Shown: piece by piece, positions 52,491 to 61,127 of the stretch | Layout: each line of letters opens with the position of its first letter | Position numbering within the stretch: position 1 is the stretch's first letter | Source of the DNA: Nocardioides rubriscoriae | GTDB taxonomy: Bacteria; Actinomycetota; Actinomycetes; Propionibacteriales; Nocardioidaceae | Direction: 5' to 3' | NCBI RefSeq assembly: GCF_008087085.1 | Contig: NZ_VIYJ01000009.1 | Span: forward strand, 62,001-126,000 | Length of the DNA: 64,000 nucleotides | Notes under the pieces: model-generated | What the model was told of the DNA's origin: nothing | The model's input: only the letters and a program-made list of their open reading frames with translations | Databases searched by the model: none | Program-made: the position numbers and the translations under genes

Positions 52491-53978
52491 TTAGCGGCCC
52501 TCGAGCGCCTTCTCGATGCGCACCCAGGCCTCGTTGGCGTCCACCGGCGGGCCGCCGGTGCGGGGGTAGGCCCGCGGCCGCACGCGCGCGCTCGGCCCGA
52601 ACCCGGCGCGCGGGCCCTGCATGCGCTGGGTGCCGGCCAGGTCGGCGACGACGGCGTCGAGGTCCTCGCCGGGCGCGGCGACCCGGCGGGCCCGGGCGAA
52701 GGCGGCGGTGCGCTCGAGGCGGACCTGGGTGCCGTCGGGCAGGTCGACGAGCCGCAGGCCGTCGTGGGTGTGCTCGAGGTGGAGCAGGGCCTTCTCGAGC
52801 GCGGGCGGGCGCGGTGCGAAGGCCGTGCCGGGCAGGGTCAGCCGGAACGCCGCGCGCGGGCGGCCGGGCGGGAGGTGCTCGACCAGGCTGACCCGCGGCT
52901 CGCCGGCGTACGTCGTGTGGACGATGCGGGCGGGCAGGGTCGGCTCGTCGAGCACGGCGGCGCGCGCGTCGTGCAGGGCGGACCAGTCGCCCAGGAGCGT
53001 GACGACCAGGTCGTGCAGGGTGCTCGCGAGCACGGCGTCGACGGTGTCGGTCACCGCCTGCGCGGGCTGGCCGCGGGTGTCGAGGACGACCTCGAGGTAG
53101 GGCTCGCGGTAGGAGCGGCCGGGGTGGCGCTTGGTGTGCAGCACCGGGGCGACGTCGGCGAGGAACGGGTCGTTGTAGGCGTTGACCTGGTCGCGGCGCG
53201 CCATCACGTGGGTGTGGCCCAGGTGCCAGCTGCGCGCCTCGGCGTCGGGCACGAAGACCGCGCCGGTCGCGCCGAGGCGGGCCCCCAGGGCGATGTCCTC
53301 GCCCAGGCGCAGGGTCGTGTCGAGGCCGCCGGACTCGAGGTAGAGGTCCTTGCGCACCGAGGCGGTCGCGCCGGCGTGGGTGCGCAGGGCGTTCCAGCCG
53401 GCCAGGCGCAGGCGGTCGGTGCGGGCGTAGATCTCCTCGACCCAGGCGTGGGGCTCGCGGTCGGTCCCGGCGAAGAGGGCCTCGAGCCCGTCGCGCTCGG
53501 CGACGTCGCGGACCTCGGCCGGGTTCAGGGCCAGCACGGGCGCGGGGTCGACGAACCACTTGTCGCCCAGCACCACCGCGTGGTCGAGCAGGTGGTGCCA
53601 GCGCGCCTGGGCCTCGACCTCGTGCCGCTCGGTGAGCATGTCGGCGTCGAGCCAGTGCAGGACGTCGCCGTCGGCGACCACGGCGCCGGTGTGGCAGGCG
53701 TTGGCGCGGCCCCAGCCGTGCTCGACCCGGACGAGGCGGGTGCGCTCGGGGCGGACCTCGGGAAGGGTGAGGGCGTCGGGGCCGTCGTCGACGACGACCA
53801 CCTCGAGCAGGTGGGCTGGGTAGGTCTGGGCGGCCAGCCCGGCCAGCACCGATGGCAGCAGCCGCCCCGCGTCGTACGCCGGGACGACGACGCTGACGGC
53901 CAGCGTCGGCGTCCAGGAGTCGAGGGCCGGGGGGTGCAGGGTCTGCCACTCGTTGCGGCGCACGCGGGGCTGGGTCAC
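52491..53978 (-). CDS. glycosyltransferase family 2
   Basis: 495 residues. VSVVVPAYDAGRLLPSVL, EVVVVDDGPD, VLHWLDADMLTERHE (DxD) and the acceptor-binding RLGEDIALGARLGATGAVFV give a complete GT-A core in the first 300 residues. The last 190 residues are not recognised. GTG at 53978 overlaps the stop of the next upstream gene by four bases (GTGA). Confidence 0.85.
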   Translation of the reverse strand: MTQPRVRRNEWQTLHPPALDSWTPTLAVSVVVPAYDAGRLLPSVLAGLAAQTYPAHLLEVVVVDDGPDALTLPEVRPERTRLVRVEHGWGRANACHTGAVVADGDVLHWLDADMLTERHEVEAQARWHHLLDHAVVLGDKWFVDPAPVLALNPAEVRDVAERDGLEALFAGTDREPHAWVEEIYARTDRLRLAGWNALRTHAGATASVRKDLYLESGGLDTTLRLGEDIALGARLGATGAVFVPDAEARSWHLGHTHVMARRDQVNAYNDPFLADVAPVLHTKRHPGRSYREPYLEVVLDTRGQPAQAVTDTVDAVLASTLHDLVVTLLGDWSALHDARAAVLDEPTLPARIVHTTYAGEPRVSLVEHLPPGRPRAAFRLTLPGTAFAPRPPALEKALLHLEHTHDGLRLVDLPDGTQVRLERTAAFARARRVAAPGEDLDAVVADLAGTQRMQGPRAGFGPSARVRPRAYPRTGGPPVDANEAWVRIEKALEGR

Positions 53979-55657
53979 GTCAGCTCCAGCAGCGCGCTGG
54001 GACGCAAGCCGTCCCAGCGGGCCACGACGCTGTCGGGGCGCAGGAAGTAGTCGAGGCCGGGGTCCCAGGTGTGGCCGGTGGCGCTGCGGCGCAGGACGTA
54101 GCCCAGGCCGTGGGTGCGGTAGACGCTGCCGCCGGCGCGCAGCACCTGGTCGAGCACGTGGGCGTCGACGAAGCGGGGCGCCGGGCGCCAGCCGCCGAGC
54201 TCGCGCAGCAGGGTGCGGTCGAGCATCATCGCGCCGCCGGCGACGACGGTGCCGTGGTTCTCGCTGGGTCCGCGGCGGCGGACCGTGGTGTCGGCCTGCT
54301 CGAGGTAGACCCACTCGGCGGGCATCCCGACGACCTCGGCGCCGCTGTAGCGGCGGGCGAGGAGCAGGTCGGTGACGACGTCGGGGCCGTACCAGTCGTC
54401 GTCGTCCATCTTGAGCACCACGTCGCCCGAGGCGGCGTCGGTGGCCAGGCGCAGCAGCGCCCCGAAGGAGGTGTCGGTGGTCGCGGTCACGATGGTCGTG
54501 GGGAGGCCGCCCAGCTCGGAGGCGGCGTCGACGAGATCGGGATCGGGGGTGAACCCGTGGGCGGCCAGCACCAGCTCGACCTCGGCGCCGGGGAGCGTGC
54601 GGCGCTGGCGCGTGACCTGCACGAGGGCGTGGGCGAGCAGGTCGGGCCGCCGGGTCGGCAGCAGGACGCTGACGCTGGGGTGGGTGGCGGCGCGCACCCG
54701 GGCGGTGGGGGCGAGCGTGGCGCGCGCGGCGAGCACCGAGTGGTGCGCGAGCGCGGCCCGCCGCTGTCGCACCGACAGCTCCTCGCGGCGCAGGGGGTCA
54801 CCCAGCGCGTCGTCGGGGGACACCTCGTCGCCCGCTGCCGGCAGCCAGTCCGGCGCCTCGGCCGGGTCGGCGAGCAGGAGCGGGACGCCGCTCATCGCCA
54901 GGCCGGCGAGCAGCCGCCGGTCGGCCCCTGGCGCCAGTCGCACGCCCTGGGCGCCGCGGAGGTCGCGGACCAGCGACGGGCTGAGCCGGGTGTGCGGGTC
55001 GAGGTCGACCACGCCGCGGGTCCACTCGCGGCGGAAGCCCACGGGGTTGTAGACCGCGTCGTCGACGACCTCGGGCAGGTCGGTGGCGGTCACGGTCACC
55101 GGGGCGCGCCCGGTCGACTCGCTGACCACCGGCGGCACCGGTGGGTCGACGACGAGGTCGGGCGGGTGCTTGGTCGCCGGGTCGCTGAACCCCTCGCCGA
55201 CACGGGCGACGCGCAGCCCGCCGTGGCCGTAGGCACCGGTGGCCGCGGCCCGAGCCAGCGCCCGCAGCACCGGGAGCACCTCGCCCCGCTCGGCGAGCTC
55301 GAGACGGGTCCAGCCGACCTGGGCCTCGACGTCGACGAGCGCGGGCCCCGACGGGTCGGGGCGCAGCGTGAGCGCCCGGTCGGTGTCGGCCAGGACGACG
55401 CACACCACGCGCGCCCAGCCGGTGGCCCCCAGGCGTCGGACCTGGGTGCGCAGGTCGTCAGTGTCGCGGGCGAGCAGGACGACGGTCCGGAAGTGGCCCT
55501 CGGGCTTGTCGTCGGCGACCGCGACGACCGTCGTGTCGGGCGGCACCGACGCCAGCACCAGGTCGCTGCGGACGAGCGCCGGGAGAAGCGCCCCGTCGAT
55601 CGCGCGCGCGAGCCGGTCGCCGACGTGCGCGTCGGCGACACCGACCTCAGGAGCCAT
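53975..55657 (-). CDS. family 2-like glycosyltransferase with N-terminal domain (paralogue)
   Basis: 560 residues. The N-terminal 300 residues are unassigned but similar in layout to the protein at 48953-50503 (NPVGFRREWTRG matches NPTGFTPTADGP-like positions, and SGVPLLLADPAEAPDW follows the same order). The GT-A domain contains ATHPSVSVLLPTRRPDLLAH, LKMDDDDWYGPDVV and VYRTHGLGYVLRRSATGHTW. These two genes bracket the three others as an ancient duplication. Its start (ATG 55657) lies only 18 bp from the divergent glycosyltransferase start. Confidence 0.82.
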   Translation of the reverse strand: MAPEVGVADAHVGDRLARAIDGALLPALVRSDLVLASVPPDTTVVAVADDKPEGHFRTVVLLARDTDDLRTQVRRLGATGWARVVCVVLADTDRALTLRPDPSGPALVDVEAQVGWTRLELAERGEVLPVLRALARAAATGAYGHGGLRVARVGEGFSDPATKHPPDLVVDPPVPPVVSESTGRAPVTVTATDLPEVVDDAVYNPVGFRREWTRGVVDLDPHTRLSPSLVRDLRGAQGVRLAPGADRRLLAGLAMSGVPLLLADPAEAPDWLPAAGDEVSPDDALGDPLRREELSVRQRRAALAHHSVLAARATLAPTARVRAATHPSVSVLLPTRRPDLLAHALVQVTRQRRTLPGAEVELVLAAHGFTPDPDLVDAASELGGLPTTIVTATTDTSFGALLRLATDAASGDVVLKMDDDDWYGPDVVTDLLLARRYSGAEVVGMPAEWVYLEQADTTVRRRGPSENHGTVVAGGAMMLDRTLLRELGGWRPAPRFVDAHVLDQVLRAGGSVYRTHGLGYVLRRSATGHTWDPGLDYFLRPDSVVARWDGLRPSALLELT

Positions 55658-55675
55658 GCGCCTACGGTAGAGCCC

Positions 55676-57445
55676 GTGCTGAGCCACCAGGACGCCGCAG
55701 CGCTGGTGCTGCCGAGCCGGCTCCTCGACCACGAGTGGTACGCCGCCCTGGTCGGCCGGTCGTTCGCCTCGCGCGCCGAGGCGGTCGCCCACTGGGTCGC
55801 CGCCCCGGGCGACCACGCCCCGCACCCGCTCTTCGAGCCGGCGTGGCTCTACCCCGGTGGCCGGTGGCGCCGGCACGCCCCCGACCCGCTGTCCTACTAC
55901 CTCTCGCTCGCCCCGGCCGAGCGCGGACGCCGCAGCCCGCACCCGCGCTACCCCCGGGCGCTGGGCCCGCTCGAGGACTGGCTCGTCGACCACGACCCGG
56001 CCGAGCTGCTGCCCCCACCGGTGCCCCGGGCGGCTCCCGGGGCGGTGGTGGTCCGGCCGCCGACCCGCGACCTCGGGGTCCTGGTGCGCTGGGTGCGACA
56101 CCTGAGCGACACCGACCCCGACGTCACCGTCGACCTCACGACGCTGACCGGGGCGGCCCGGCGGATCATGGCGTCGGTGGCGGCGGACCTCCCACGGGTG
56201 AGGGTCGGCGGATGGCTGATGGCCTGGGGCGGGGTCGAGGTCACGATCGACGAGGGCGTGACCCCGCCGCGCTGGCGGTGGCTCGAGCCGCTGATCGCCG
56301 TGCTCGACCAGCCCGGGGTGAGCGCCGTCCAGCCCGTCCTGGTGGGCGACGACCACACGATCGCGGCCCCGGCGCTGCTCGGGCACCCGGTCTCGTCGCT
56401 CGACCGGCTCGACGGCGCCCAGCTGGTCGAACGGTTCCCGGGCGTCGAGGCACGACGCCGGAGCGCCGAGGGACCGCGGGTGCTCACCACCGCCGCCTGG
56501 CTCCCGGGGCCGGCGTACGAGCTGGCCGGTCTCGAGGTCCCGGCTCCCCCGCCCGGCGCGCTGCGCTGGTCGATCGACATCGCCGCCGGCGCCGCGCCGA
56601 TCGGTCGCCGGTGGGGCGACTGGCACTTCGCCCGCTCGCTGGCCGACGCGCTGGAGCGCCTGGGGCAGTGGGTCGAGATCGACCACCCCGAGACCCGGGG
56701 CCGCGCGACGCGGTCGGAGACCGACGTGGTGCTGACCCTGCGCGGGCTCGAGCGGGTCGCACCCCAGCCCGGCGCGGCCAACCTGCTGTGGGTGATCAGC
56801 CACCCCGACGACGTGACCGACGGGGAGCTGGCGGAGTTCGACGTCGTGTTCGCCGCGGGCACCACCTGGGCCGCGCGCCACGGGGTCACGCCGCTGCTGC
56901 AGTGCACCGACACCACCCGCTTCCACCCCGACGTCGGCGACGCCGACCCAGAGGGCGACGTGCTGTTCGTGGGCAACGCCCGCGGCGGGCCGCGTCCGGT
57001 CGTCACCGCCGCGCTCGACGCCGGCGTGCCACTGACCGTCGTCGGCACCGGCTGGGCCGCGCTCGGCGTCGAGGCCGCCGCCGACCGGGTCAGCAACCTC
57101 GACCTGCCCGCGGCGTACGCGACGGCCGGCGTCGTGCTCAACGACCACCATGCCGACATGCGCGCGCAGGGCTTCGTGTCCAACCGGGTCTTCGACGTGC
57201 TGGCGGTCGGCGGCCGGCTGCTCACCGACCCGGTCGCCGGGCTGGCCGAGACCCTCGGCACCGACGTCCCCACGTGGCGCACCCCCGCCGACGTCGCCCG
57301 CCTCGCGCGCCCGCCGTACGACGCGTGGCCCGGCCCGCAGGAGCGCCGCGCCCTGGCCGAGCGGGTCGTGGCGGAGCACTCCTTCGACGCCCGCGCGGCC
57401 ACGCTCCTGGGCGCGGCCCGCGCCCACCTAGACTCCCGCGGGTGA
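55676..57445 (+). CDS. CgeB/Glyco_trans_1_2-type glycosyltransferase
   Basis: 589 residues. N-terminal half is unassigned. The C-terminal part has the glycosyltransferase 1_2 pattern: LLWVISHPDDVTDGELAEFD, QCTDTTRFHPDVGD, DVLFVGNARGGPRPVV, then GVVLNDHHADMRAQGFVSNR and VFDVLAVGGRLLTD, as in CgeB/spore maturation-type GT-B enzymes. Start GTG at 55676, divergent from the other glycosyltransferases; stop overlaps the methyltransferase GTG. Confidence 0.82.
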   Translation: MLSHQDAAALVLPSRLLDHEWYAALVGRSFASRAEAVAHWVAAPGDHAPHPLFEPAWLYPGGRWRRHAPDPLSYYLSLAPAERGRRSPHPRYPRALGPLEDWLVDHDPAELLPPPVPRAAPGAVVVRPPTRDLGVLVRWVRHLSDTDPDVTVDLTTLTGAARRIMASVAADLPRVRVGGWLMAWGGVEVTIDEGVTPPRWRWLEPLIAVLDQPGVSAVQPVLVGDDHTIAAPALLGHPVSSLDRLDGAQLVERFPGVEARRRSAEGPRVLTTAAWLPGPAYELAGLEVPAPPPGALRWSIDIAAGAAPIGRRWGDWHFARSLADALERLGQWVEIDHPETRGRATRSETDVVLTLRGLERVAPQPGAANLLWVISHPDDVTDGELAEFDVVFAAGTTWAARHGVTPLLQCTDTTRFHPDVGDADPEGDVLFVGNARGGPRPVVTAALDAGVPLTVVGTGWAALGVEAAADRVSNLDLPAAYATAGVVLNDHHADMRAQGFVSNRVFDVLAVGGRLLTDPVAGLAETLGTDVPTWRTPADVARLARPPYDAWPGPQERRALAERVVAEHSFDARAATLLGAARAHLDSRG

Positions 57446-58161
57446 GCGACACCGCCCCCCGGACCGACGAGATCGTGCCCGACCCGAGCATCCCGCTGCC
57501 GCCGTACTCGCTGCGGATGGGCGGCAAGCACTTCAAGAAGGACGCCGACTTCGTCGCCGCCGGCGTGCGCGACGTGAAGATGCTGCGCCAGCGCGCGGGG
57601 CTCGGCCGCCGCAAGCGCGTGCTCGACTGGGGCTGCGGCGCGGGCCGGCTCGCCATCGGCATCAAGCACCTGATCGGCCACGTCGAGGACTACCACGGCG
57701 TCGACATCCAGCCCGAGCTGCTCACCTGGGCCAAGGACAACCTGACCGACGAGCACACCCGCTTCACACTGGTCGACGCCCACAACGCCCGCTACAACCC
57801 CGACGGCACGCCGTCGTTCGAGATCCCGGCCGACGACGCGAGCGTCGACGTGCTCTACGCCTACTCGGTGTTCAGCCACATGCTGACCCACGACCTCGCG
57901 GGCTACGGCGCCACGATCGCGCGCATCCTCGCCCCCGGCGGCCGCGCCTGGGTGACGGCCTTCGTCGAGGAGGACGTGCCCGACTGCGTCGAGAACCCCT
58001 CCGACTACCTCAAGCTCGAGTGGTCGGGCGCGTTGCACTGCGTGCGCTACGACCGTCGGTTCTTCGAGGCGACGCTGTGGGACGCCGGCCTCGCCGTCGA
58101 CGAGTTCGTCTACGGCCGCGAGACCGACGGCCAGTCGATGTACGTGCTGCGCCGGCGCTGA
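57442..58161 (+). CDS. class I SAM-dependent methyltransferase
   Basis: 239 residues. VLDWGCGAGRLAIGI is motif I and the conserved Asp of motif II is in YHGVDIQPELLTWA. IPADDASVDVLYAYSVFSHM is the post-I region. It methylates an unknown acceptor, likely a sugar or glycolipid in this cluster. GTGA overlap with the CgeB-like gene shows coupled expression. Confidence 0.88.
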   Translation: MSDTAPRTDEIVPDPSIPLPPYSLRMGGKHFKKDADFVAAGVRDVKMLRQRAGLGRRKRVLDWGCGAGRLAIGIKHLIGHVEDYHGVDIQPELLTWAKDNLTDEHTRFTLVDAHNARYNPDGTPSFEIPADDASVDVLYAYSVFSHMLTHDLAGYGATIARILAPGGRAWVTAFVEEDVPDCVENPSDYLKLEWSGALHCVRYDRRFFEATLWDAGLAVDEFVYGRETDGQSMYVLRRR

Positions 58162-58192
58162 CGGGGCAGACCTCGAAGGGCAGTACTACGCG

Positions 58193-58459
58193 GTGAACGT
58201 CCCCGACCCGATCACCGAGAGCAGCCGCAGCTTGTCGGCCGCGTCGGTGCCGGGTGTGGGGGGGATGCAGGACGCCCCGACCGCGATGCCCGTCGCCGAC
58301 TTCACCAACGAGGTGATCGGGCTCCTCGCCCAGGAGCCCACCCCGTCGGAGATCCTCGTCGAGCGGGTGCGCCCCCTGCGGCACGCCGTGACCGACGGGA
58401 CCTACGCCGAGATGCTCGCCGGCAGCGCCGGGTTGCTCGCCATGCTGCCCGGACACTGA
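58193..58459 (+). pseudogene. C-terminal remnant of a DltE-like short-chain dehydrogenase
   Basis: 88 codons from GTG. MPVADFTNEVIGLLAQEPTP and EILVERVRPLRHAVTDGTYAEML match the C-terminal end of DltE-type SDRs (VxxADFxxExxxxLxxxPTPxEILVxRVxPLRxAExDGTYxxM). The Rossmann domain and catalytic Ser/Tyr/Lys are missing, and the first 30 residues do not match the family. Probably a decayed gene, although a small expressed protein cannot be ruled out. Confidence 0.6.
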
Positions 58460-58467
58460 CCTCCCTG

Positions 58468-58524
58468 CGGCCCGACCGACGCAGCGGCTCGGGCCGGTCG
58501 GGCCGGTCGGGCCGGTCGGGCCGG
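58468..58524. terminator. inverted repeat and 9-bp tandem repeats between convergent genes
   Basis: CGGCCCGACC (58468-58477) can pair with GGTCGGGCCG (58496-58505). The right arm is part of three and a half tandem GGGCCGGTC units (58491-58524), so several alternative hairpins are possible. It lies between the SDR remnant and the TetR gene that ends at 58530. Confidence 0.55.
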
Positions 58525-58529
58525 AGAGC

Positions 58530-59108
58530 TCAGCGCTCGCCGACCGAGGTGTCGTCGTGGATGGCCTGCGCCAGCTCGCGGGCGACGTCACGCACCTGCG
58601 CCGCCAGCGACCCGCCGTCGACGACCCAGCTCTCGAAGGCCGTCGCGAAGACCGCGACGCCGACGTCGCCGAGCAGAGACGCCGTCACCGGCGTGGCCCC
58701 GCGGGCGCGCAGCGCCGCCGCCAGCGCCGCCGCCAGCGCCGCCAGCTTGGCCAGCTCGCGCTCCCGCAGCTCGCGACTGGCCGCCAGGACCTGGTGCCGC
58801 GCCACCACGAACGCACGACGTTCGTCGAAGAAGTCCTGCGCGGACGCGAAGGCCCCCACCAGCGCCTCGAGGTGTGACACCCCGTCCGCAGCCCCGCGGA
58901 CGCCGGCCACGACGAGCTCCTCGAGGTCCTCCGACCCCGCGAACAGCACTTCCCGCTTGTCGGCGTGGTGCCGGAAGTAGGTCCGCTCGGTCACACCGGC
59001 CCGCTCGGCGATCTGGGCCACGCTGGTGGTCTCGAAGCCCTGCTCGGCGAAGAGGTCGAGGGCCGCCTGCTGCAGACGACCGCGCGCGTCGGGTTCCCAT
59101 CGGGCCAT
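58530..59108 (-). CDS. TetR family transcriptional regulator
   Basis: 192 residues. Helix-turn-helix at about residues 10-55 (RLQQAALDLFAEQGFETTSV, AERAGVTERTYFRHHADKRE). C-terminal effector domain includes an Ala/Leu-rich helix (LAKLAALAAALAAALRARG). Divergent from the SDR-esterase pair, with a spacer that contains two copies of a 19-bp dyad. It therefore probably represses itself and that pair. Confidence 0.92.
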   Translation of the reverse strand: MARWEPDARGRLQQAALDLFAEQGFETTSVAQIAERAGVTERTYFRHHADKREVLFAGSEDLEELVVAGVRGAADGVSHLEALVGAFASAQDFFDERRAFVVARHQVLAASRELRERELAKLAALAAALAAALRARGATPVTASLLGDVGVAVFATAFESWVVDGGSLAAQVRDVARELAQAIHDDTSVGER

Positions 59109-59136
59109 GACCCGAACCTACCGCTCGTCGCCGCGT

Positions 59137-59155
59137 GATGACAGCGACTGCCATC
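59137..59155. promoter_or_regulatory. TetR operator copy 1
   Basis: GATGACAGCGACTGCCATC fits the dyad GATG-N-CAG-N3-CTG-N-CATC. An almost equal copy lies at 59169-59187, 32 bp further (about three turns), both in the divergent spacer. Confidence 0.75.
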
Positions 59156-59168
59156 ATGAGCTACGATC

Positions 59169-59187
59169 GATGTCAGTCACTGCCATC
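59169..59187. promoter_or_regulatory. TetR operator copy 2
   Basis: GATGTCAGTCACTGCCATC, same dyad as copy 1. It starts 39 bp before the SDR ATG, so it probably overlaps that gene's promoter. Confidence 0.75.
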
Positions 59188-59207
59188 ACCTTCACCAGGA
59201 GATCACC

Positions 59208-60128
59208 ATGCACGTCTTCGTCACCGGCGCCTCAGGCCACCTCGGCTCCGCCGTCGTCCCCGACCTGCTCGCCGCAGGGCACCACGTCACCGGCCTGGCC
59301 CGCTCGGAGCAGGCGGCCGCGACCATCGCCCGCAGCGGCGCCTCGGTCCGCCACGGCCGGCTCGACGACCTCGAAAGCCTCCAGGACGCGGCCCGCGAGG
59401 CCGACGGCGTCATCCACCTGGCCTTCCGTCACGACCTGATGGGTCAGGGCGACTACGCGGGTGCGCTGGGGGAGGACCTGCGTGCCGTCGAGGCGCTCGC
59501 CTGGGGGCTCGCCGGCTCCGACAAGCCCCTGGTGGTCGCCGCCGGCACCGTCCCGTTCGCCGTGCAGGGCCATGCCGGGGTGCTCACCGAGACCGACACC
59601 CTCCCGGGCGGGGCGCGCATCGACGCCGAGAACCTCCTGGTCGCCCACGCCGCACGGGGCGTGCGCACCGCAGCGGTGCGGCTGCCCCCGGTGGTGCACA
59701 GCCACCTCGACCGCGTCGGGTTCGTGCCCACCCTGGTCGCCCTGGCCCGTGAGCAGCACGCGGCGGGGTTCGTCGGGGACGGCGCCAACCGGTGGCCCGC
59801 GGTGAACACCCTCGATGCGGCCCGAGTGTTCCGCCGGGCCCTCGAGTCGGCCCCGGCCGGGTCGCGGCTGCACGCCGTGGCCGAGGAGGGGGTGCCGTTC
59901 CGAGACATCGCCGCAGCGATCGCCCGGGGCCTGCACCTCCCCGACCCGCAACCGGTCGCGCTCCACGAGGTCGAGGCGCGATTCTCCTTCCTCGCCGGAC
60001 TCGTCGGCGTCGACAACCCCACCTCGGGCGCCCACACCCGCACGGTCCTGGGCTGGAGTCCCGAGCACCCGGACCTGCTCGAGGACCTGGCCACGGCGCA
60101 CTACTTCACCCTGGGCGACCCGGCGTGA
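59208..60128 (+). CDS. NAD(P)-dependent SDR/epimerase-like oxidoreductase
   Basis: 306 residues. MHVFVTGASGHLGSAVVPDL is the Rossmann GxxGxxG motif. VNTLDAARVFRRALES and EEGVPFRDIAAAIARGLHL are typical of extended SDRs similar to nucleoside-diphosphate-sugar epimerase-like proteins. The usual YxxxK catalytic pair is not obvious, so it may be atypical. AGGAGATCACC precedes the ATG. Target of the divergent TetR; its stop overlaps the esterase start (GTGA). Confidence 0.85.
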   Translation: MHVFVTGASGHLGSAVVPDLLAAGHHVTGLARSEQAAATIARSGASVRHGRLDDLESLQDAAREADGVIHLAFRHDLMGQGDYAGALGEDLRAVEALAWGLAGSDKPLVVAAGTVPFAVQGHAGVLTETDTLPGGARIDAENLLVAHAARGVRTAAVRLPPVVHSHLDRVGFVPTLVALAREQHAAGFVGDGANRWPAVNTLDAARVFRRALESAPAGSRLHAVAEEGVPFRDIAAAIARGLHLPDPQPVALHEVEARFSFLAGLVGVDNPTSGAHTRTVLGWSPEHPDLLEDLATAHYFTLGDPA

Positions 60129-61111
60129 GCACCACCCGGTTCCCCGCCCGCCCGGTGCCACCACCGAGCACGATCAGCCCCGAGGCCCGGGCGGCGGTCG
60201 CCGCAGGATCCCCCCTCGCGTCGCTACTCTTCTCCGAGCCCGAGCCGAGCCCGCACGACGCCGACGGCTGGCGCGCGTTCTCCCAGCGTCGCGACGCCGC
60301 CGCAGCGCCGTACCTCGCCGCCCTCGCGGCCCGCTACCCGTGCGCGGTCACCACGCACGACGTGTCGGGGCTGACCGTCCACGAGCTCGTCGCCCCCGCG
60401 GACCCCGCCGCCCCCGGCGGGCTTCCCGTGGTGCTCTACCTGCACGGCGGCGGCTACACCTCCGGCAGCGGGGAGGCGACCGTCCACCTCGCCCGCTCGA
60501 CCGCACACGGTCTCGGCCTGCCGGTCTGGGCGCCCGACTACCGGTTGCCGCCCGACCACCCGTTCCCCGCCGCCGTGGACGACGCGGTCGCGTCCTACGC
60601 CTTCCTCCTCGAGCGCCACCGACCCGAGGACGTCGTCGTCGCCGGTCGTTCAGCCGGCGGGGGCCTGGCGGCCGCCGCGGTGCTGCGCGCTCGCGACCAG
60701 GGGCTCCCGCTGCCGGCAGCTTGCCTGCTGCAGACCCCGGAGGCCGACCTCACCGAGTCCGGGGACTCCTTCGCCCTCAACGACGGCGTCGACAACTTCC
60801 TGCGCCCGCTCCCCCACGCCAACGCGCTGTACGCCGCCGGGCACGACCTGCGCCACCCACACCTCTCGCCGCTCTTCGGCGACTTCGGCGCCGGCTTCCC
60901 GCCGACGATCCTGACCTCGGGCACCCGGGACCTGTTCCTGTCCAACACCGTCCTGCTGCACCGCGCCCTGCGGCGCGCCGGGGTCCGGGCCGACCTGCAC
61001 GTATGGGAGGCCATGGGACACGGCGGGTTCTTCGAGACCGCCCCCGAGGACGGCGAGGTCTGGGCGGAGCTGTCGGCGTTCCTCCGCACGGTCGTCCGAC
61101 CCGCGGCCTGA
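60125..61111 (+). CDS. alpha/beta hydrolase (HSL-like esterase)
   Basis: 328 residues. The oxyanion-hole motif is LYLHGGGYTSGS, the nucleophile elbow is VVAGRSAGGGLAA, and a late GHGGFF carries the catalytic His. Asp is likely in SGTRDLFLSN. It hydrolyses short-chain or steroid-like esters. Co-transcribed with the SDR gene (GTGA overlap), so both probably detoxify or metabolise the ligand of the TetR protein. Confidence 0.9.
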   Translation: MSTTRFPARPVPPPSTISPEARAAVAAGSPLASLLFSEPEPSPHDADGWRAFSQRRDAAAAPYLAALAARYPCAVTTHDVSGLTVHELVAPADPAAPGGLPVVLYLHGGGYTSGSGEATVHLARSTAHGLGLPVWAPDYRLPPDHPFPAAVDDAVASYAFLLERHRPEDVVVAGRSAGGGLAAAAVLRARDQGLPLPAACLLQTPEADLTESGDSFALNDGVDNFLRPLPHANALYAAGHDLRHPHLSPLFGDFGAGFPPTILTSGTRDLFLSNTVLLHRALRRAGVRADLHVWEAMGHGGFFETAPEDGEVWAELSAFLRTVVRPAA

Positions 61112-61127
61112 GACGGGCGGCCCGCGC

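Noticed and set aside
53975..57427. A single 1150-codon minus-strand reading frame across two glycosyltransferase genes
   Set aside because: The first 590 codons are antisense to the CgeB-like gene; the real start is the ATG at 55657.
58491..58524. CRISPR-like or functional array of GGGCCGGTC repeats
   Set aside because: Units are 9 bp, contiguous and without spacers; more likely slippage in a GC-rich terminator region.
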